NCBI GenBank assembly: GCA_964460465.1
Contig: CAYWSB010000006.1
Location: 1 to 64,000, forward strand
Source: SLRI01 sp964460465
GTDB lineage: Bacteria; Pseudomonadota; Alphaproteobacteria; Geminicoccales; Geminicoccaceae
Reading direction: 5' to 3'
DNA length: 64,000 bases
The position numbers were made by a program, and so were the translations under genes. Under the pieces are notes generated by a model that made no database searches, was not told the DNA's origin, and saw nothing but the letters and a program-made list of their open reading frames with translations. Positions 34,951 to 42,126 of this stretch are shown piece by piece (positions within the stretch are counted from its first letter, which is position 1; each line of letters starts with the position of its first letter).

Positions 34951-36030
34951 ATGCCATCCGACCTGCTCGTCCTCATCGCCACGGGCAAGGGGGCGTTCAT
35001 CCTGAAAGGCGACACGAGCCGTCGCGACTTCGCGCTCGAGGGGCCGTTCTGCGACGCCCAATCCGTGAACCACGTCGTCGCCGACCCCGCCACCGGCACG
35101 CTCTGGGCCGGCGGCGGCGACGGCTGGGTCGGCCCCGCCGTCTGGCGCTCGACCGACCACGGCGCAAGCTGGACCCGCTTCGACGAAGGCCTCGCCTACC
35201 CGGACGGGCAAGACAAGCTCAAATCCGTCTGGTCGCTCGCCCGGGCGCACGGCCGGCTCTATGCCGGCGTCGAGGCCGCCGGCCTCTTCGCGAGCGACGA
35301 CGACGGCGAGACCTGGTCCCACGTCCAGGGCCTCACCGACCACCCGTCGCGCCCCGACTGGGTGCCCGGCGGCGGCGGCCTCATCCTCCACCACATCGTC
35401 GCCCACCCCACCGACCCGGCCCAGCTCTGGGTCGCCATCTCGACCGCCGGCGTCTTCCACACCGCCGACGGCGGCCGAACCTGGACGCCCAGGAACCAGG
35501 GCACCCGCTGCGACTTCATGGGCGACGGTGCGACCTACCCCGAATACGGCCAGTGCGTGCACAGTCTCGCCATGGCGCCGGGCGACGGCGAGCTCCTCTA
35601 CCAGCAGAACCACTGCGGCATGTACAAGAGCACCGACGGCGGCCGGAGCTGGCAGAGCATCGAGAACGGCCTGCCCTCCGACTTCGGCTTCGCCACCGCC
35701 ACCCACCCCCGGGACCCCGAGACCGCCTGGCTCCTCCCCCTGGTCGGGGCCGAGAAACGCTACGTCCCCGACGGCAAGCTCGCCGTCTGGCGCACCCGCG
35801 ACGGCGGCCGATCCTGGCAGGACCTCCGCCAGGGCCTCCCCCAATCCGGCGCCTACCTCTGCGTGCTCCGCCAGGCCATGGCCACCGACCCCCTCGCCCC
35901 AGCCGGCCTCTACTTCGGCACCACCGGCGGCACGATCTTCGCGAGCCCCGACGAGGGCGACACGTGGCACGCCGTGGCCCAGCATTTGCCAGCGATCCGC
36001 GCGGTCGAGACGGCGGTGATGGACGGATAA
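34951..36030 (+). CDS. BNR-repeat beta-propeller protein (sialidase-like)
   Basis: The 359-residue protein contains repeated Asp-box motifs: STDHGASW, SDDDGETW, TADGGRTW, STDGGRSW, TRDGGRSW and SPDEGDTW. It is therefore a six- or seven-bladed propeller related to WD40/YVTN and sialidase-like folds. There is no signal peptide, so it is probably cytoplasmic. I see no sialidase Arg triad and do not infer glycosidase activity. It is the last gene of the ArsR operon and is followed by a strong hairpin. Confidence 0.82.
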   Translation: MPSDLLVLIATGKGAFILKGDTSRRDFALEGPFCDAQSVNHVVADPATGTLWAGGGDGWVGPAVWRSTDHGASWTRFDEGLAYPDGQDKLKSVWSLARAHGRLYAGVEAAGLFASDDDGETWSHVQGLTDHPSRPDWVPGGGGLILHHIVAHPTDPAQLWVAISTAGVFHTADGGRTWTPRNQGTRCDFMGDGATYPEYGQCVHSLAMAPGDGELLYQQNHCGMYKSTDGGRSWQSIENGLPSDFGFATATHPRDPETAWLLPLVGAEKRYVPDGKLAVWRTRDGGRSWQDLRQGLPQSGAYLCVLRQAMATDPLAPAGLYFGTTGGTIFASPDEGDTWHAVAQHLPAIRAVETAVMDG

Positions 36031-36043
36031 ATGAGGAGGAAAT

Positions 36044-36066
36044 GCGGGGAGGCACCGCCTCCCCGC
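36044..36066 (+). terminator. 10-bp palindromic hairpin, left flank of the low-GC gene
   Basis: A perfect 10-bp stem (36044-36053 with 36057-36066) with loop ACC lies 14 nt after the BNR-repeat gene and probably ends its operon, although no T-run follows directly. Its arm GCGGGGAGGC nearly matches the arm of the palindrome at 36876-36897. Confidence 0.55.
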
Positions 36067-36168
36067 GGCCCACCAGTTGTTTCGAGGTTGTAGAGAACTA
36101 AAATTTCCCATATTCCGTGTGTGTAATGGAACCAGTAAATCCTTGGAGCAACTTTCGGAGGCCAATGA

Positions 36169-36795
36169 ATGAATATGACAAGTGCGACTTACCTCCTGCA
36201 ATCTGCTTATACGTTAGGGATTACAAAACAGGTCCAAACCCATGAAAAATGGATTGCGACCTCCTTCAAGCTCGCCAGCATCGCCGGGAACGCGCACCTA
36301 GCTGCGACACAACAAGTTGGCCGACTCGACTTGCTGCTACGTCAAGTTGAGAATGAGAAATTGGAAAAGATGAGACGCGGCCCACTTTCCGAGGTCGACT
36401 TTACTCTAGAGTTACAGTTTTCATTATCAACAAGCTGGCTGCTTCGCACTTATGAAATTGCCAGAGCCGGCAAAGAACAACTGAAACGGCTCGGCGAAGC
36501 CAATCCCAAACTCATCGCGCTGGAGCGCCGGCTAGCCATAGCGCGCATGCCGATTGCGAAAGGACAAATTCAGGGAATGGACATTGCAGCCAACAAGCAA
36601 AACCCCCCGATTTTGGTGAGAGTGGGCGATGCCGTTTCGACACCCTATCAACCTGATGGTTCGTACATAGTTCCGTCTAGCATCTGCAGTAACACAGGCG
36701 CAATTGTATGGTATCCCGTTGATATGAAATCACGAAAAACCATCGCCATCTGCCGACGTGATGTGTCAGACGCACTGTTGGCGATTTTTGATTAG
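36169..36795 (+). CDS. hypothetical protein of low GC content, probably acquired
   Basis: I do not recognise the function of this 208-residue soluble protein. Residues 1-130 look helical, with SFKLASIAGNAHLAATQQVGRLD and a charged LLLRQVENEKLEKMRRGPLSE. Residues 140-208 are a mixed domain (PPILVRVGDAV, SYIVPSSICSNTGAIVWYP, then CRRDVSDALLAIFD). GC content is roughly 48% against about 70% around it, and codons such as TTA and ATA are used. A CGGAGG site lies 7 nt before the ATG. The flanks carry related palindromes. Confidence 0.7.
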   Translation: MNMTSATYLLQSAYTLGITKQVQTHEKWIATSFKLASIAGNAHLAATQQVGRLDLLLRQVENEKLEKMRRGPLSEVDFTLELQFSLSTSWLLRTYEIARAGKEQLKRLGEANPKLIALERRLAIARMPIAKGQIQGMDIAANKQNPPILVRVGDAVSTPYQPDGSYIVPSSICSNTGAIVWYPVDMKSRKTIAICRRDVSDALLAIFD

Positions 36796-36875
36796 ACCCC
36801 TCAGAATCCGATCGAACACCTTTTTTCTCTGGCCACTGCTACCTTGAGGAATCAGCAAGCGAACAAACGAAGGGT

Positions 36876-36897
36876 GCAGGGAGGCCGGCCTCCCTGC
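36876..36897. repeat. 22-nt perfect palindrome, right flank of the low-GC gene
   Basis: GCAGGGAGGCC (36876-36886) is followed directly by its exact reverse complement (36887-36897). The arm differs from the left-flank arm (36044-36053) by one G-to-A change, balanced by C-to-T in the opposite arm. This is either a REP-like element or part of the tandem hairpin ending the upstream transcript. Confidence 0.6.
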
Positions 36898-36907
36898 GTC
36901 CTTGCCC

Positions 36908-36930
36908 AGCGGCCGCGAGGCCGCTTTTCT
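36908..36930 (+). terminator. Rho-independent terminator after the low-GC gene
   Basis: A 7-bp stem AGCGGCC/GGCCGCT (36908-36914 with 36919-36925) with loop GCGA is followed by TTTCT. It lies 11 nt after the palindrome at 36876-36897 and before the SnoaL gene. Confidence 0.65.
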
Positions 36931-36959
36931 GGCTCGTCATCGCCACCGCCGGGAAGACC

Positions 36960-37346
36960 ATGACCAGAGCCGGGCTCGTCGATCTCTATCGTGGCTACAT
37001 CGCGTGCCTGAACGCGCAGGACTGGGGGCGGCTCGGCGACTTCGTGGATGCGGATGTGCGGCGCAATGGCGAGCGGGTCGGGCTCGGGGGTTACCGGCGG
37101 ATGCTCGAGGAGGATTTTTGGGCGATCCCGGACCTGCGCTTCGAGGTCCGGCTCTTGGTGGTCGAGCCGCCCCGCATCGCCGCCCGGCTGGGCTTCGACT
37201 GCACGCCCACCGGCATGCTCTTCGGCCTCCCGGTCGACGGCCGGCGGGTCCGGTTCGCCGAGCACGTCTTCTACGAGATCGCCGAGGGCCGGATCGCGAC
37301 CGTCTGGTCGATCATCGACCGGGCCGCCATCGCCGCCCAGCTCTGA
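36960..37346 (+). CDS. SnoaL-like ester cyclase family protein
   Basis: The 128-residue NTF2-fold protein belongs to the SnoaL polyketide-cyclase-like group. It starts LVDLYRGYIACLNAQDWGRLGDFVD and has LRFEVRLLVVEPPRIAARLGFDCTPTG. RFAEHVFYEIAEGRIATVWSIID forms the closing strands. Many such stand-alone proteins have unknown substrates, so the cyclase role is not implied. It stands alone between the low-GC gene and the RHH/ParE pair. Confidence 0.83.
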   Translation: MTRAGLVDLYRGYIACLNAQDWGRLGDFVDADVRRNGERVGLGGYRRMLEEDFWAIPDLRFEVRLLVVEPPRIAARLGFDCTPTGMLFGLPVDGRRVRFAEHVFYEIAEGRIATVWSIIDRAAIAAQL

Positions 37347-37407
37347 TTGCCCTTTGCGGCCGCCGGCCGCATGCTCGGGGCGATGGGACAGCCGAAGGCG
37401 GGCGGGA

Positions 37408-37680
37408 ATGGGCGAGACCAGGACGATCGCGATCGAGGTGTCGGAGGCGACCGCCGAGCGGCTGGACGAGATCGCCCGGACGACCGAGCAGACCACGGCC
37501 GACCTCGCCCGCCAGGTCCTCGACCAGTTCCTGAACCACGAGACCTGGAAGCGGCAGGCGATCGCCGAGGCCCTGGCCGAGGTCGAGGCCGGCGGCCCGC
37601 TGATCGCGCACGAGGACATGATGCGCTGGCTGGCGAGCTGGGGCACCGACAACGAGCTCGACCCGACCATCCGCCGCTAG
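37408..37680 (+). CDS. ribbon-helix-helix antitoxin (CopG/ParD type)
   Basis: The 90-residue protein starts with an RHH DNA-binding motif (TRTIAIEVSEATAERLDEIA) and continues with a helical tail containing AIAEALAEVEAGGPLIAHED and WLASWG, the usual toxin-binding part of this antitoxin group. It precedes a ParE-type toxin gene by 6 nt. The complex should bind the toxin and repress the pair's own promoter. Confidence 0.85.
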   Translation: MGETRTIAIEVSEATAERLDEIARTTEQTTADLARQVLDQFLNHETWKRQAIAEALAEVEAGGPLIAHEDMMRWLASWGTDNELDPTIRR

Positions 37681-37686
37681 CCACGG

Positions 37687-38010
37687 ATGCAACTGGTCTG
37701 GACGCCGGCTGCCCGTCAGGATCTCCGCGGCATCCGGGCCTGTATCGCCCAACACGACCCGAACGCGGCCAGACCGGTCGGCGACCGTATCCGCCGGACG
37801 GCCACACGGCTGCTCGCGACGCCCCGCTCCGGCCCGCCCGGTGCCCTCCCCGGCACGCGGCAGATCGTCGTGACGGGCACCCCCTACCTCATGATCTATC
37901 GCATCCTGCCCGACCGCGTCGTGATCTTCCGCGTGCTCCACGGCCGCCAGCTCTGGCCCCATCCCGGCAGCTGCCCCCCCCGGCGTGACAGCGCGCGCCG
38001 AACGCGCTAG
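37687..38010 (+). CDS. RelE/ParE family toxin
   Basis: The 107-residue product has the RelE/ParE layout: LVWTPAARQDLRGIRACIAQHD, RIRRTATRLLATPRSGPPG, TRQIVVTGTPYLMIYRI and the final strand VVIFRVLHGRQLWP. ParE toxins poison gyrase and RelE toxins cleave mRNA on the ribosome; sequence reading cannot decide which. The tail after WPHP is longer and more basic than usual. Confidence 0.86.
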   Translation: MQLVWTPAARQDLRGIRACIAQHDPNAARPVGDRIRRTATRLLATPRSGPPGALPGTRQIVVTGTPYLMIYRILPDRVVIFRVLHGRQLWPHPGSCPPRRDSARRTR

Positions 38011-38045
38011 GTCGCAGCGTCCCTGGTCAGCGAAGACGGAACCCC

Positions 38046-39443
38046 ATGGCGCATTACGACCTTTTCGTCATCGGCGGCGGCTCGGGTGGTGTCGCCTGTG
38101 CGCGCCGGTCGGCCGGCTACGGCGCCCGGGTGGGCCTCGCCGAGGCCAGCCGGCTCGGCGGCACCTGCGTCATCCGCGGCTGCGTGCCGAAGAAGCTGAT
38201 GCACTACGGCGCCCATTTCGCCGAGGCCTTCCGCCATGCGAAGGGCTATGGCTGGCGGCTCGACAGCGCCCCCAAGCTCGACTTCCAGGCGCTCCTGGAA
38301 GCCAGGAACAAGGAGATCCAGCGGCTGAACGGCATCTATGCCGGAATGCTGGAGAAGGCCGGCGTCGCCATCCATGCCGGCCGGGCGCTGATCAAGGGCC
38401 ACGAGGCCAAGCGTTTTCAGATCGAGGTGGCGGGGCAGACGGTGACCGCCGACAGGGTGCTCGTCGCGGTCGGCGCCCGGCCGGCGCGGCCGGCGATCCT
38501 CGGCATCGAGCACACCCAGACCTCGGACGAGGTTCTCGAGGACGTCTATCCCATGCCGAAGCGGCTCGCCGTCGTCGGCGCCGGCTATATCGGCGTCGAG
38601 CTGGCGAGCATCATGAACGCGCTCGGCGTCGATACCCGGATCATCCTGCGCGCCGACATGCCGCTCCGGGGCTTCGACGAGGACCTCCGCCGCCACATGA
38701 CGGCCGAGCTCGAGCGGCACGGCCTGGGGCTCGTCCGCAACACCACGGTGAGCGGCATCGCGAAGACGGCCGGCGGCCTCCGCCTCGACACCTCGGGCGG
38801 ACCGATCGAGGCCGACCGGGTGGTCTACGCCACCGGCCGGCCGCCGCTGCCCAACACCAGCTGGCTCGGCCTCGCCGAGCTCGGCGTGGCCATGGACCCG
38901 AGCGGGGCCGTGCACGTGGACCAGGCCTACCGCACCAACGTCGAAGGGCTCTACGCGGTCGGCGACTGCAGCGACCATGCCGGGGCCGGCCTCGATTCGG
39001 GCCAGCACGACCTCACCCCCGTCGCCATCGCCGAGGGTCGGGTGATCGCCGAGACGCTGTTCAACGACAACCCGCACGAGGTCGCCTACGCCAGCATCCC
39101 GACGGCCATCTTCGGCCTGCCGCAGGCGGCCTCGGTCGGGCTCTCGGAAGCGGCCGCCCGCGCCCGCGGCCACGAGGTGCAAATCTTCGAGACGCGCTTC
39201 CGCCCGATGCTCTATACGCTCACCGGCGACGAGAACCGCACCTACATGAAGCTGGTCGTCGACGCCCGGACCGATCGGGTCCTCGGGTGCGCGATGGTCG
39301 GCGACGATGCGGCGGAGATCATCCAGGGCCTCGCCATCGCCTTGACGGCAGGGGCCACCAAGGCGCAATTCGATGCAACGGTCGGCGTGCATCCGTCGGC
39401 CGCGGAGGAATTCGTCACCCTGTATCAGCCGGCCGAACGCTGA
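38046..39443 (+). CDS. gor: glutathione-disulfide reductase
   Basis: This reduces glutathione disulfide with NADPH. The 465-residue product has the FAD motif GGGSGG (10-15), the redox-active pair Cys41/Cys46 in GGTCVIRGCVPKKLM, an NADPH-binding GAGYIGVE near residue 180, and a C-terminal HPSAAEE with the active-site His. Residues after the NADPH motif include Arg in ILRADMPLRGFDE, which fits NADPH use. It starts 35 nt after the toxin gene. The DAHP synthase gene follows by 31 nt. Confidence 0.93.
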   Translation: MAHYDLFVIGGGSGGVACARRSAGYGARVGLAEASRLGGTCVIRGCVPKKLMHYGAHFAEAFRHAKGYGWRLDSAPKLDFQALLEARNKEIQRLNGIYAGMLEKAGVAIHAGRALIKGHEAKRFQIEVAGQTVTADRVLVAVGARPARPAILGIEHTQTSDEVLEDVYPMPKRLAVVGAGYIGVELASIMNALGVDTRIILRADMPLRGFDEDLRRHMTAELERHGLGLVRNTTVSGIAKTAGGLRLDTSGGPIEADRVVYATGRPPLPNTSWLGLAELGVAMDPSGAVHVDQAYRTNVEGLYAVGDCSDHAGAGLDSGQHDLTPVAIAEGRVIAETLFNDNPHEVAYASIPTAIFGLPQAASVGLSEAAARARGHEVQIFETRFRPMLYTLTGDENRTYMKLVVDARTDRVLGCAMVGDDAAEIIQGLAIALTAGATKAQFDATVGVHPSAAEEFVTLYQPAER

Positions 39444-39474
39444 ACGGGCGACGCTCGACGAGGGACGAGGGGCC

Positions 39475-40845
39475 ATGACCCAGAGCTGGACGAAGCATTC
39501 CTGGCGGCAGATGGCGCGCCACCAGATGCCGGACTACCCCGACGCCGAGCGCCTCGCCGCCGTGGAGAAGACGCTCGCCGGCTACCCGCCGCTGGTCTTC
39601 GCCGGCGAGGCCCGCAAGCTCGAGGAGGAGCTGGGCAAGGTCGCCCGTGGCGAGGCGTTCCTGCTCCAAGGCGGCGACTGTGCTGAGGCCTTCGCCGATT
39701 TCAACGCCGACAAGATCCGCGACACCCTGCGCGTGCTGCTGCAGATGGCTGTCGTGCTCACCTTCGGCGGCGGCATGCCGGTGGTCAAGGTCGGCCGCAT
39801 GGCCGGCCAGTTCGCCAAGCCGCGCTCCGCACCCATGGAGAAGGTGGGCGAGCTCGAGCTGCCCTCCTACCGGGGCGACATCGTCAACGGCCCGGAGTTC
39901 GCGGCCGACGAGCGGGTGCCCGACCCGGCCCGCCAGCTCCAGGCCTACAGCCAGGCGGCGGCGACCCTGAACCTCCTGCGCGCCTTCACCCAGGGCGGCT
40001 ACGCGGCCTTGACCCGGGTGCACGAGTGGACGCTGGGCTTCCTCGACAAGTCGCCCCAGGCCGACCGCTACCGCGACTTCGCCGACCGGATCAGCGAGGC
40101 GCTCACCTTCATGCGCGCCTGCGGCGTCAGCGACCTCAGCACGCCGGAGATCACCCGCACCAGCCTCTACACCAGCCACGAGGCGCTCCTGCTCGGCTTC
40201 GAGGAGGCGATGACCCGGGTCGATTCGACCTCCGGGCGGTCGTACGACACCTCCGCCCACCTGCTCTGGATCGGCGACCGCACCCGCCAGCTCGACGGGG
40301 CGCATGTCGAGTTCTGCCGCGGCATCGCCAACCCGCTCGGCGTCAAGGCCGGCCCGACCATGCCGGTGGACGACCTCTTGCGCCTCTGCGACGTGCTCAA
40401 CCCCGACAACAAGCCGGGGCGGCTCACCGTGATCGCCCGCATGGGCCACGACCAGGTGGAGCGGCACCTGCCGCCGCTGGTCCGGGCGCTCAAGCGCGAC
40501 GGCCGGAACGTGGTCTGGTCCTGCGACCCGATGCACGGCAACACCATCAAGTCCTCGACCGGCTACAAGACCCGGCCGTTCGACCGCATCCTGGCCGAGG
40601 TCAAGAGCTTCTTCGCCGTGCACCGGGCCGAGGGCACCCATGCCGGCGGCATCCATCTTGAGATGACCGGCCAGGATGTCACCGAGTGCACCGGCGGGGC
40701 GCAGGCGATCACCGATGCGGCGCTGAAGGACCGCTACCACACCTACTGCGACCCCCGGCTGAACGCCCAGCAAAGCCTCGAGCTCGCCTTCCTGATGGCC
40801 GAGGCGTTGAAGGAGGAGCGCCGGGCGCTCAGCAAAGCCTCCTGA
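39475..40845 (+). CDS. class II 3-deoxy-7-phosphoheptulonate synthase
   Basis: This performs the first step of the shikimate pathway, joining phosphoenolpyruvate and erythrose 4-phosphate. The 456-residue class II (plant/mycobacterial-type) enzyme shows LLQGGDCAEAFADF with metal-ligand Cys69, YRGDIVNGPEF, TSHEALLLGFEEAMTR, and WSCDPMHGNT. GIHLEMTGQDVTECTGGAQ carries the C-terminal metal site. The ATG at 39475 follows a GACGAGGGG site. Its stop is 1 nt before the next start. Confidence 0.95.
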   Translation: MTQSWTKHSWRQMARHQMPDYPDAERLAAVEKTLAGYPPLVFAGEARKLEEELGKVARGEAFLLQGGDCAEAFADFNADKIRDTLRVLLQMAVVLTFGGGMPVVKVGRMAGQFAKPRSAPMEKVGELELPSYRGDIVNGPEFAADERVPDPARQLQAYSQAAATLNLLRAFTQGGYAALTRVHEWTLGFLDKSPQADRYRDFADRISEALTFMRACGVSDLSTPEITRTSLYTSHEALLLGFEEAMTRVDSTSGRSYDTSAHLLWIGDRTRQLDGAHVEFCRGIANPLGVKAGPTMPVDDLLRLCDVLNPDNKPGRLTVIARMGHDQVERHLPPLVRALKRDGRNVVWSCDPMHGNTIKSSTGYKTRPFDRILAEVKSFFAVHRAEGTHAGGIHLEMTGQDVTECTGGAQAITDAALKDRYHTYCDPRLNAQQSLELAFLMAEALKEERRALSKAS

Positions 40846-40846
40846 G

Positions 40847-41965
40847 ATGACGCCCTCGAACAGCGAGGTCGCCCGGTTCACCGACAAGTATTTCGACAAG
40901 ACCCGGGCGATCGTCGAACGGTTCGGCGACTGCCGGGTGACCTACGCCGTGTTCATGCGCCGGCCGGTGCTCTGCACGCCCCGCCTCGCGGTCGGCTGGC
41001 TCGAGGAGGTGGCGGCCGAGCGCGGCGCCCAGATCCGCATCGACCAGCGCTTCCCCGAGGGCGGCTGGGTGGGGGCCGGCGAGCCCATACTCTACCTCGA
41101 GGGCTCGTTCCGCCACCTGGTCGACCTCGAGACGATGTTCCTGCAGAAGCTCGGCCCCGCCTGCGTGGCCGCCTTCAACGCCTACACCATGTGCACCGAC
41201 CTGCCCTATGTCGCCTTCCTCGCCATGGACGCCCGGCACTGCGCCGGGGCCGAGATGGCGGAGATGATGGCGTATGCCGCCTCGGTGGGCTCGGCCCGGG
41301 CCCGGCGCGAGAGTGCCGCCAAGGGCTTCATCGGCAACGCCACCGATGCCACGGCCCACTATTTCGGCCAGGCGCACGGTTTCGGCACCATGCCGCACGC
41401 GCTCATCGGCTACGCCAACTCGACGGTCGAGGCGGCCAGGATGTACCACGCCACCTTCCCGGACGACCCGCTCTACGTGCTGGTCGACTATTTCGGCCGC
41501 GAGGTGACCGACGCGCTCGCCGTCTGCGAGGCCTTCCCCGAGCTCGCCGCCACGGGCCGGCTCGGCGTGCGCCTCGACACCCATGGCGGCCGCTTCGTCG
41601 AGGGGCTCGACACGGCCAGGTCCTACGCCGTCCTCGACCGCCACGTGCCCGAGGCGATCAGGACCTACCGCACCCACGACGAGCTGCGCTGGCTGACCGG
41701 GACGGGCGTCACCGCAGCCGCCATCTACCACATGCGCGAGAAGCTGGACGAGGCCGGCTTCGACCAGGTGAAGCTCATCGCGAGCTCGGGCTTCAGCCCG
41801 TCGAAGTGCAAGCTGATGGCCAGCGTCAAGGCGCCCATCGACGTCATCGGCACCGGCTCCTACCTGCCCGAGAGCTGGAGCGAGACCTACGCCACGGCCG
41901 ACGTCATCGCCTATGACGGGCAGCACCGGGTCAAGGTCGGCCGCGAGTTCCTGTTCCGCGACTGA
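40847..41965 (+). CDS. nicotinate phosphoribosyltransferase-like protein
   Basis: The 372-residue product belongs to the nicotinate/nicotinamide phosphoribosyltransferase family (COG1488), NAD salvage. It has EGGWVGAGEPILYLEGSF, MDARHCAGAEMAEMMAY, SARARRESAAKGFIGNATDA, RLDTHGGRFVEGLD and IASSGFSPSKCKLM, the last two being phosphate- and PRPP-site regions. It is somewhat shorter than PncB (about 400), so the exact substrate is uncertain. Its ATG follows the DAHP synthase stop with the TGAGATG arrangement, implying translational coupling. Confidence 0.85.
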   Translation: MTPSNSEVARFTDKYFDKTRAIVERFGDCRVTYAVFMRRPVLCTPRLAVGWLEEVAAERGAQIRIDQRFPEGGWVGAGEPILYLEGSFRHLVDLETMFLQKLGPACVAAFNAYTMCTDLPYVAFLAMDARHCAGAEMAEMMAYAASVGSARARRESAAKGFIGNATDATAHYFGQAHGFGTMPHALIGYANSTVEAARMYHATFPDDPLYVLVDYFGREVTDALAVCEAFPELAATGRLGVRLDTHGGRFVEGLDTARSYAVLDRHVPEAIRTYRTHDELRWLTGTGVTAAAIYHMREKLDEAGFDQVKLIASSGFSPSKCKLMASVKAPIDVIGTGSYLPESWSETYATADVIAYDGQHRVKVGREFLFRD

Positions 41966-42126
41966 GAGCTCCGCGAGCGGGTCGGCCGACCGCCGCTGCG
42001 ATCTGCGCCTCGAAAGAATCTTCCGTTGTCGGCTATGCTCGCCCGACGCGGGCGCTGGTCGGCGGCCGAGCCGCTCGGTCGACGAGCCGTGCGTCCGCCT
42101 TCGACAGTTGCAGGAGCTCGACGACG

